In this document: positions 11,401 to 22,626 of the stretch, piece after piece
Layout: each line of letters starts with the position of its first letter
Numbering within the stretch: position 1 is the stretch's first letter
DNA from: Synanceia verrucosa
Taxonomy: Eukaryota; Chordata; Actinopteri; Perciformes; Synanceiidae
DNA length: 64,000 nt
Reading direction: 5' to 3'
Assembly: GCA_029721515.1 (NCBI GenBank)
Contig: CM056563.1
Span: forward strand, 20,341,954 to 20,405,953
Notes under the pieces: model-generated
What the model saw: the letters and a program-made list of their open reading frames with translations, nothing else
Databases searched by the model: none
What the model was told of the DNA's origin: nothing
Made by a program: the position numbers and the translations under genes

Positions 11401-14400
11401 CAACCTGCACAAACTCTAAAACAGAGCAGATGTGACGTTTCTGAGCAGCCAGCCTCGTTTCCAGTCCACCGAGGCCAGAGTTTCTGCACATCTGGGTTTA
11501 CAACAACAACAAGGCAACAGCCTCTCACAGGGTTTCACTCTCCTGCCAGCATGGGAATTTAAGCCACAAAAGCAGGCGCCCCATCAGTTGAAAGACAGCC
11601 AAAAAGGAGAGCGTGACAGAGCGATGAGAGAAAAGAGAGAGAGAGAGAGAAGAAGAAGTCTAGGCCGAGGCCAAGGCACGAAAAACTGCAGAGAGCGAGG
11701 GGTGATGAAAACTGATGAGACTGTTCTTTTATGTGAAAACTGTTACGCTGCCGCCTTGACCAGGACTCCCTTGAAAGAGATTCTGAATCTTGAAGGAAAA
11801 TAAAAAAGTGATGAGATGCATTAGAAACACAAGGCAGGTAGGAGAGAACAGGAGTGCTAGTGTTGGTACTTGAGAGTCCGTCCACACACTCGGCACTCTG
11901 CAGTGTGGGAATCGTTGGTCTCCCTGGGCAGGACCTCCAGGCCTGCAGAAAAATCCACCCCACCACCCCCCCGGTCCAGAGGATGTGCTGTCACTGCAGG
12001 GGCCCGACCTTCCTGCAGACGGACAGTGTGGCCAGGGGGACACAGTCTGCATCTGTATGCTGAGTCTTAGCCAGTAAACACCTCTCAAGCTGTCACAACA
12101 CAGCCATGAGAAGAAACCCAATGGTTACAGCTCTGGAGGTCTGGATTAAAACCTGCTACGTATGTGTGACGACGTGTGTTTATATCTCAGTGTGGTCTGA
12201 GCTGAAGTTATTAGCATTCAGTATGCTTTGTTTAATTCTATGTATGTGTACGGGACCAGGGGTTTCCAAGGCCTGGCGTTCAAAAAAAACACCAATGAGA
12301 GGCTTGTGTTTTTAATTAGTCCCTTCCCCCCTTTACTCCCCTTCTAACGTTCCCTAAATGAGAGTCTGGTAACAAGACTGCTTTTGTTTGTTTCTCTCCC
12401 TCTCGTTCTGCTTCAATCTGTGCATCTCTGCTCTCCTCTCAGAGCACTGAGTGGTGGTGAATGTGTGGTACACACTGTTCAGTAAATGAAAAGAAACTGC
12501 AGGCTGGCAGCTCTTCTCCACCTCCATCAACACTTAAGGTTCATGTGCAGCACGCTCCGGAAAGGACTTCAAGTCTCTCAGAAATAATTGATTTGGAGCC
12601 TAGAGTCACATATAAAATGTAGCAACCTATCATATCTGCCTACTGGTCGATGTTTGTGAATCTCCTCGGTCGTTTTTCACAGTCAAACCTTCTTTCCGTT
12701 GTTATTCAAAGCTTCACAGTTTGATGATAAATTTTTTACGACGAGACGACAGCTAAATAAAAAATATGACCAAAAAAAACATGACAAAAAGTGGCACATT
12801 CGTCAACGAATAAAAACGAGATGAAATGTTAATTGGTAAGTGATCCAATAAAAACTAACCCGGGGTGCACATTAATTAATTTGAATTAAAATCCAATCAA
12901 AACAACAAAGATGTCATGTGACCTGACTTACTGTGCTACTGGGGGAGACGATAAATAAACTCTACTACTTATTTATATACTATCTATTAGGAACACAGTG
13001 TCACTGCAGGGCGGCCCGGGGTCGGCCAAACGACCCTGGAGAAGGGCTTTGAAACGCTCGGGTAAAGTGTACGAACCTCCGTGCCGGGGGTCAGACATCA
13101 CCGTTAAGCGTGCCCACCTGAGGGTGCCCCTTCCCGGCTAAAGGCAGCTGGCCACATGGGGGCTCTGTCTGGAGGTCCAGTTTTGGCTCCAGGGGGTACT
13201 GAGGGGCGTTTTATGGGGGAATTATTATAATATTCAAATATCAACATTAAGTCCCCCACTTTGGTCTTTAGTGGAAAGAAATGTCTTTAATTTTAAAATA
13301 AAAAACAACAGATAAATCTGTGTCTGTATATTGCATATTCAAATCTTAGCCTATTCTATAATAACAGGTTTATAAATGTTTCCTTCATGAGTATGTGAGT
13401 TAGGAATTTCTAAAAAAAAACCTCTTAAATTATGTGTTACATTTTAATTAAACCTGTGATATTTTTGTGACTAAATCTACTGTAGATTTTGTCGACTAAG
13501 ACTGGACTAAAACTAAATAGCATTTTCGTCAATAGACTGTGACTATGAATGAAAATGTTAAGCCTTTAAGGCTGGCATGACGAAGCTTCCAGACTCGGCC
13601 TTGTGGTTTTCTGGCCACAGGCCTCACTTCTGCCCTCCAGCCACCTTCAGATTAAAGGCGCCAGGCGCCGCACAGCTGGTCTCTACAGAGCTTTCACGTC
13701 TCTGCTTTATACATCTAAAAGCAAACGCCTTATTCTTCATTTATCCTCTTTAAAGCCATCCTCTCACCCCTCACCCCTTTCATTCATTTCATTGACTTTT
13801 ATCTCTTCATTTCAAAAAGGAAAATTTACATTTCAAACCTGATGTTCTTGTGGTTTGGGAGGCGGTCATGGCGCCAATGTTGTTTCATTAGATTTAAAAG
13901 ACACCGAGTCAAATGCAAGCATTTATAATATAAGCCTATAGATTTTTTTTTCCAAAGCCGTTTGTTATGAGAGACGATTCAAAGCTACAGAACGTGTTAC
14001 ACAGATCAGTCATGACACATGACACGTCTGCGATTACTTCATATGCAGCATAATTTAGCTGATGGGAGTTTTACAAATGTTAGTATATGTTTGAAGTTCT
14101 GACTGTGTCAGATTTACAGGGATGACCTCACAGTGAGCCATATTTCATGAAATTATTCAATGAAATATTCCCATGCTGACTCACAGCCGAGTCGACAGAT
14201 AAGGTCTTAATCATGTTGAGGTATCCATTTGTCACTAATTTAGATTATTCAAACGAGCAACACTTTGACTGGACCCAGTATTATAATTTTTTGCTTAGTC
14301 AGGAAACACATCAGGGTTGTTCAGTATTTCTTTTTTAAATTACTTTCCTCTAATCCCATTCAGGCTGTGATGACACTGCGTCTACAGGAGCACATATATT

Positions 14401-17400
14401 TCTTATTATGCACTCTTTCCGATCATAGTCTATTTTCACAACCTAAAAATGCACGACAGCATGCCACAAGATAATCGTATCTTTGCTTATTTAGTTTGGT
14501 ATGGTCTTTTGTTTGCAGTGCCATTAGACTGACGTTACTGCTTTCTGATGACAGATCGACCTTGGTATTTATGATCTGGACATACTGTATATATAAAAAG
14601 GAATGTGCTACATTAGTTTCTGGAGGAACACACAACATTATACATTATACAACACTGTATATTTGATTTTGTTGAGCTTGCATCCTTTAAGCGCAGGCTA
14701 ATCCATGCACAAGACACCAGGAAATTAGAGAAGACAATGAGGAATCAGATTTGTTCAAGTGAAAAAGATATGTGCATTTTTATTGATTCTAACCCTAACC
14801 CTTAATACACAATGAACAAGCCACAGTGGGAAATTTAAGCACCTTAATGGGCATTTTTGGCATGTTGATTGACTTTTACATCAATTTGAAGAAGCTCTAC
14901 TGCATTTGTGGACTTATCTGTTTCTTTACTACTTAATACAATTCTATTAACCATTTTTTGTCGAGGTTAGGAAAGCAACCTCTTGCCAACAGTTAAAAGT
15001 GCATAGCAAGATTATTTTAGTAATGTTGTTAGCAGAGAAGACAAGAGCCTGGCACTCTAAACTGACAAGCAAACAACACACAGCGTGGCATTTAAAAGGT
15101 TCACTGGCTCTCCCTGTGTTGTAATTTGTAGGCTGAGCAAATGAGACAAGCTTCGTATTACACCCTTCAGTCCTCACAAACAAAATGATGCATGCACTGA
15201 AAGGCTTCTGCCACTGGTCATCAGCCAAATCATACATCGTGGTTACTAATCTTCATCTGCTCATCTAGAGGAGTTTTAAAGTAGTGCACTAAGTGCCTAG
15301 CAACTTGTTTCTCATTAATTATTACACTATTGAAAAACCTCATAATTGTACAGCAATGACACTTTATTATTGTTCTCTCCTACAACATGAATAGAGCACA
15401 ATTGGTGACAAAGCCAACAAGAAACACATCAGACAGTTTGGACCTGCTGAATCATAAACAAATGTTTTAGTGGAGTATGCTTTAGTGGAGTATGCTTGTC
15501 TGTTTTAAAACCAAATGTATACTGTACATGTCCCTGTATTCGTAACAAAACATCTGTATGTGAACTTGGATATGTCGGATTGGTTTCGTGTTATCCCACG
15601 AAGAGTACTGTTGCATGCTTCTTAACTCTTTGAGTGCCACTGACTTCTTTGTAAGTCATTTACAATCCAATGCTTGAGTGCCACTTATGTATATATACGG
15701 CAAAGTGTTTTTTTCTGCAGCTTGCACAAGAGGACACTCTCACACAGCCTGTGGGTAATGTTGGGGCTTCTGGGAGATGTAGTCAGAGCATAAAGAGGCA
15801 GTATACACCACAGAGATCAAAGCAGGAAGTGAGACGATCGAGATTAGAGAGCAAAACAAACTGAATCTGGACAAAAAGTGGTGATTTTGGTGAAAGTGGC
15901 CTCTACTCTACCTCTGATAATACAAGAATGAAATAAGGTAAAAAAAAAATAAATAGAGAGTCTCTTTTTTCATTTGAGCTATTCAGTGTTTTCAGAGTCG
16001 TAGTACAAAATATTCTGTGGATCGTGAAAGATAATCCAAAATGGCTAAAAAGGCTGGCAAAAGGCACTTTCTGTTTTATAAATGGGCTGGCACTCAGTGA
16101 GTTAAGCACATATCTGTAAAATTGCTTTCCTAATGTACTTGGATGAAGCACTGAGTCTTAAAATACAATTACTACCTTCACAAGAATGGTAATGACAGCA
16201 GACAGACAACCATAAAACATGCCTCTGGCTACCGCTGTTGCCAGCAGGCGGGATAAAAAGTGTAGCTCTAAGAAAGAGAGATTTAATACTGAAAGGAATG
16301 AGTGCAAACCAGACTGTAAAGAGATGTTTAAACAAAACCTCCTACACAACCCAATGTACCATTCTTAACAGTGTGATTAAGTTTCGTAAATGCTTAAAGC
16401 ATGAAGATCTTACCTGCACATTTTCTCTGAGGTCTGTGGCCTCCCTGAGGGGCTGGGTGGAAGCTCTGAAGAGCTCGTCCACTACTTTGATCCCTGTGGT
16501 CTTGGTGGTGGTGTACTCGCGGGCCTTCCTACCCTTCCTGACAGACAGACCCCTCTTATGTGCCTTCCCTCCACCCCGCCTGTTGGTGATGGCTACATGG
16601 ACAAACAGGGTGGTGTTGGGTAGGAACTCTCCTGTCAGAGATTGCAGGGGGACATGTCTATAGCCTGGCTGTAGGCACTCAAATGGGATGGTGTACTGGC
16701 CAATGAACTCATCCCCGATGTAGTCGTCATCCAGCACCACGAAGCGCAGCACTGCAAGCTCTGGTAAATTGATCTGGAATTCAAAACTCTCATCAAAAAT
16801 AGGGTTATCACCATTCTGGGACACAGTCTTGGTTCTTTGCTCAGCACAGTCAGCTGGGATGCCATGGATCTCCACATATATGTAGGGCTCCACTACATCA
16901 CCCTTTGCTGCAGAGCCACGAGGCTTTGGCAGATTCTGCCCACTGATGACCTTGATGTGAAGAAGCTGAGCAGACACCCCTGGCAGCGAGTCCCGAGCAT
17001 TGGCACTGAAGTAGGACACCTCCTCCCTCATGATGGCTGGCCGCAAAACATACCCACAGTTCCCATTCTGCCTGAACCAGCCTAGGTTGAGGTCCATCAT
17101 CAGGCCTGGCGTCTGGTAGTTCATGGCCACAATCTGGCAGCCACACTTCCAGAAATCCTGGGGGTTCATGTTGCTGGCATCAATTCTCATAGGTGTGGGA
17201 TATACCCTGGAGAGAAAGCGCTTGTTGTAACAGACAAATTCCTCTGGGAACTCATTGGCAAACCTGTTTGCATCAACCTCATTGAATGAGCAAATCTCCC
17301 AGTACTTTTGGTCTCTCTTACATATCTCAAAGTCTCTAAACTGGACTGACTTGCAGAGAGATACAAGATCAGACAGCTCCCTGCACAGTCTAAGTCTCTT

Positions 17401-20400
17401 GTAGCCTAAGCCATTTAGCTGGTCCTTCTCATCAGCTCCCAGTCTTCGAGACATTTCCAGACCCTCCTCCTCATCTGTAACATCACCCTCAGCGTCACTG
17501 CAGTTGGGCGGCAGCCTCTTGCCCTTGATGAGGATTTTACCTTTGAGTTTCTCAGGGGATGGTAGGTAGTTCTCCTCTTTGTTGGGTTGTTCAATGTACA
17601 GCTTATCCCCAAGAATCTTCTTCGTATGCTGTACCATGACCCTCTGCTGGGGGATGCAGCAATGGGTCACTAAGCAGAGAATCAGGGGATACTCGGAGCT
17701 CTCAAAAGCATATTGGTTTATGATGTCCAGGACTTTAGAGAAAGCTAGATGTGAGGCGACAGAACTACCCACATACACCACAGGCTCATTATCAGGACCA
17801 TCCCATACAATGACCTCAATGCTGCGACAGCCCATTCTTAGAGCTCGGATGTAGCTGCTGATGTCTGACGAACCCCAGAAATGGTCTTCCAGAAGTGAGG
17901 CATTATGTGACGAGTTAATGTAGTAGTGGGACAGAGGCTGGGTCATATCCTGGCACACACGTTTGTGCTGGGGGTCAAAGATGTGGCATTCGGAGGAGAG
18001 GAGGTAGTGTGTAAAACCATCAATGGAGAGGTAGGCCCTCTCCCTACCTTCAGCGGATGGCTCAAATTTTTGAACAATATCCCTGCACATGTCCTCCGTT
18101 ACACCTTCCACGCCCTGCTCCACATCCACAAAAAGCATCAGATCTTTACTGTCCAGATACTCCTTGTTACTGGAGAACTGCACCATTAGGAAGAAGATTT
18201 CTGGTCTTGTGCAGAGCTCACAGTAGGCCTCCACAAAGGTGTCCATGTTAATTGCCTCTCCGTATTGGTCTTTAGCTTTCTGGAGTTCCTTGAACTTCAG
18301 CTCTATCCTTGACTCTTTCATTCCAGGATTGAGCCCCTTGATTATCTGGGTGGCCCTGAACAGGTCTATGTGTCCTTCCTTTTCCATATCTGCTAGCTCA
18401 AACACTGAGCCAATCCAAGACGTTCGTAGACTAGGTTGGCTAGGTTCCACCATGTCCACGGTGTGCCGGCCATAAGAAACCAGATACCTCAGGCCCATCA
18501 CCCAGGTGCTGACAACATCTGCTGTACTGGCTACCAAATCTAAGGACTCGTAGTTATCCCCATAGATAATTGAGAAGGCGCATTCATCAGGGAACTGATC
18601 TGAGAGACCATTGCTGCGAAGAACTGGCGTTTTCTTTCCCAAACGGACCTCCTTAATGCCCTTGATCTCCAGTTTTGCCTTCTCTGAATCTTTCTTGGAT
18701 GGCTCCCAACGAAGCCAGTGCATGTCTGGATCCAGCAGGAAGTAACGGTTGTACATGCGTGAGTTGGAGCGCACCTTCTTCATCTCACAACCCTCCATCA
18801 TGAAGGCCATGCAAGCAGCTGTGCTGTTGATCTTGCGGTCACTTGGCATTGAGCTGAAGGACACTGTTTTCTTCCTCACCTGCTTCTGTTTGGAGCCATC
18901 CTAGAAACACAATAGAGAGAGGTTTCTTAGTTAAATTTTGTATCTGGATTCAGGACACAGCAGTGAACACAACAGTCAGAAAAGAGACAAAATGCTTAGT
19001 TAGAAAATTCATCACAGAGTCGAATGTCTACAGTAGGTAGATCTATATACTACCTGTTATGATGATAAAATGTAGATGAACATATTCACATCAATAAACT
19101 GCATGTGGCTGCTGAACACCTAAACATGGTAGAATGTATTAATGGGTTCCTATTAAACTCTCTGTTATAAAAGCTCTCTTTTGTTCTGCTGGGGCCCAAC
19201 TTGTGGAGATGGGACACAGTGGTGGGTGGGCATCATGGGCTTCTTTGATATTTGTACTCTGTATACTATGTTTATGACAGGGCAATAGCCTTGCTTATTA
19301 AAAATGTACATCTCCTTGCCTATTTAGTCTGCTCATGTTTTAAAGTGCACAACTTCATGTAAAGCTGGTAGAGCAGCTTCTTCAGTTTTCCCTTGAGACA
19401 AATTGCAACATACTGTAATGCATGAGGTCTGTTTCTTTGTAAAACAGGATCGCTTGCTGTAATGATAGGGTACAAAACTTGGATACCATTTCTGCTTGGC
19501 ACAGGTCACAATGGTTTCATCTCTCAAACAAAGTTAAGGGCTTTCAAATCAGCTTCAAGTTACCTTATAACTGCAAATGAGATGCGGTTAAATATTCATC
19601 CTGTGGGCAACCTCTCATAAATACATTTCTTGCCAGCCACAGACATTGAAATGACTTTGGAAGCTCTAAGGAAACATTCTCTACGAAAGCCACACTTATG
19701 AAAGTAGTTAAACATATGCGCTACACACCACCTGCCATGGCATGGCTGAACTCTTGCAGCTTTTCAGTCGTGAGCCTAGCGAGCAGAAAGTAGACACACA
19801 GCACTGCCCTATTTCTACACAAGGCTGTGGTTAGCTAACCAGCCTGAATACAGATGGCCTGGTTAGGGGCTGAAACATAGGCTTGTTGAATAATGCACAT
19901 CACATAGAACAGCACATCAAAAGTCACAAGTAAACCAATCCAAAAAAATACTGTTTCATATTAAAGATTCCAGACACAATTTCTCTTTAAAAATGTGAAA
20001 ACATCTACTACTTCAGTCATGTTTCAGTGGTAATGCTTGATCGGGTGCAATATCTCAATATCCGACTGGATACCATGGTAAAAAACAACATCATACACTC
20101 TTTTATTTTCACACACTGCTTTTTCAAATGTATTAATGTCGGATGATCCAAAAATAGCATTTATAGCACAAGAGTTAACATTTGATCACACACAAACATG
20201 ATACTGTTATAATTTACTAATCTGACAATGAGCGTCTTGATGCAACCTCTGTACTTTAGCTGTTAGCTCTGCTTTTTTTCTATTTTAGTTCTATTTTAAA
20301 TTTTTTTTTATTGTCCCTGAGATGCCATCAGTCTTGAGCCATTTGGCGTTGAGTCATTTGTCCACCACTCCTCTTTGCACAGTATATTTTTTTTTATTGT

Positions 20401-22587
20401 ATATAGTATATTTTATCACATTGCCACCTTTATTTATCTATTTTGTATCTTTTTATCTCTTTTACAATTTGATTTAATTGCTCAACATTCATTATGGATA
20501 ACAAAGGAAGTATTTTTTTGCACAAGTAAACATGTTTCCTTACTGTTCACATGATTAGAAACACTTTGAATCTTATTCTGTGTCTACTGATCAACTTCAG
20601 TTTGAAGAAATAAAGCTGGAAAAGGCAGAGGAACCCAGGGCTACAGAGGCATGATAATGTCCTCCCCCACAAGACAGTGACTGCCTACACTGGTCTGATG
20701 GATCTCCCCTGTGCATGGTTCAACGCTAGCCACAGTGAAATCCCTCAGGACCATCCATCTTCGGTCAGAGGCAAATGACATCCGGCACCTCATCACGATT
20801 AATGGGAACCACTTGATGCAAAGCTGAAGATATGACACAATCATCGCTCTTGTATTACAACCTCGATCTCTTTCCCCTACACTTAGCATAATTTCTTAAT
20901 CTATAACAGAGACACAAATAATTCTTTAATTCTAGTTGGTGGCCTCACTTAATTTGTACCAGATGGTGTACTGTGGCCAAGGTCAAACAGGTTGTGTTAA
21001 AATAGAGTTATTGAAACATTTATTTTCTTTCCCTTAATAGAATACTTGTTGTGAGAGCAAGTGCCAAGCTCCACAGACTTATGGTAATGCATGTAATCCA
21101 CCCTTGCCAAAACTGTGAAGGAAAGGAAGGGGGCTGTTGGTTCAGCTGGAGGATAATGCAATTCCAACTCTTTCACAGAGGTAACCTTGGAGTGAAAAGA
21201 ACCGTCAACCAGTTCTCAAAAGGAGGCAGTTAGACCACAGCATTGATGCCAACCCTATCTTTGTCCCAGTTTGTCACGCTCTCCATTCCACCAACAAATC
21301 ATCCACCCCCGGCCCATCATAGCGCTTAATTCTGGAGGCCGCAATCAAGAGATCACATTTCAACCTAAAAGTCCTGCTCTTTTATTTCACTAGTCTGCTC
21401 TTTTTGCCACATGAGAGAGAAAACTACATGTTAACAACTCAGGACTATTTTTGCAACAGTCCCAACACAACTGATCTCTCCTCTGGTTTGTTCCTTGGCT
21501 GTCCCAACGTGTGCATTGATTGTGGTTTTGGGGATATGTGAAGGAAGCTCTGTGAGACAGAAAGAAGACAGAGTGGCAAGAAGGGGGAGATCTGTTTATG
21601 TCTGATGGTTTCCAGGCCTTCTTTAGGGAAGTACTGTAGCCACAGGGGGTCAAAGTGCGTGAGGGTGATCTCGTGTCTCATTAACACAATGTTACAATTA
21701 CCTGGACAGCCAGCCCTCAATCAAAACCAGTGATGTGCTAGGTACTGAAAAACAGTTACTCGTTACTTCATTCAAAAGGTAACTCAATTACTTTGTTGAT
21801 TATTTACATCAAAAAGTAACGCATTATTGTTAAAAGTACTTTTTAGTTACTCTTTAGGACCCTTGGGAGTGAGAGTTTGCCTTGTGGTGTGTTCAGGGAA
21901 GTCAGAACTTGGAGCTCAGATCAATGTAACCTCAAAGTTTAGTGCCCCCAGCTCTTCCAGCCTTACAGATAGACAACAAAACATGTAGCTACTGTTTGTG
22001 TCAGAAGCTGATGGCATGAATTCTACGTCAGGTTGATTAATCCAACTTTCCGCGTTGGAGAGCTGACTTCATCGGGGGTTCTGATTTAAATTCTGACTTG
22101 GAGCTCAGAAATTACAACATCTGTGTACAAATGAACGCACCATGAGTCGAATCACACAAACGCCAGATTCCCAATGCTGCTGCAGTGACTTTAATCCTCT
22201 GTTTTACTGGCGATGTTTGTCACCTTATGTTGGGAAAGTGGGGGGACGGATCGGTGTCTCTATACTGTCTATGAAGTCTCTATGAATCTGAAGGGGACAT
22301 GTCCCCCTGTCCACAGAGCCATCTGTGAGCATGAATGAAAGCAATCTGAATTCATCAATCAGGAAATTTACCAAGTAACGCACAAACGCACACGCTAGCT
22401 GCATTTATTTATTTTTATTTTTATATTTATGACCTGCAATTATTTCCAACCTCCTTCTTCTGTATTTCCGTACATGCATCCCAACATGTTTTCACCTTTT
22501 TGCCCTCATCTACCTTGCTGTTCTGTTGCTCTCTCTCTCTCACCTTTGTCACAGCCCCTGGGGTATTTTCTGGAAGAGATGTCAGTA

Positions 22588-22626
<39 letters not shown>

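Larger units (their letters stand above)
10527..16413. other. PLCL intron 2
   Basis: 5.9 kb intron between exon 3 and exon 2. It contains a tRNA-derived SINE (11024-11270), a decayed DNA-transposon-like block with a GC-rich centre (12715-13560), a short telomere-like CTAACCCTAACCC at about 14792, and a full TTAA-type MITE (15622-16105). Open frames at 11432-12121 are purine-rich or antisense artefacts. Confidence 0.8.

Noticed and set aside
11432..12121. Overlapping open frames on both strands, one rich in Arg/Glu
   Set aside because: The charged stretch comes from a GAGAGAGA purine tract; none of the frames resembles a known protein.
12999..13212. GC-rich block considered as an rRNA, 5S or snRNA pseudogene
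   Set aside because: I could not match it to any rRNA, 5S, U1 or U2 sequence I know.
14788..14806. Telomere-like CTAACCCTAACCC
   Set aside because: Only about two and a half units; expected by chance or as trivial simple sequence.
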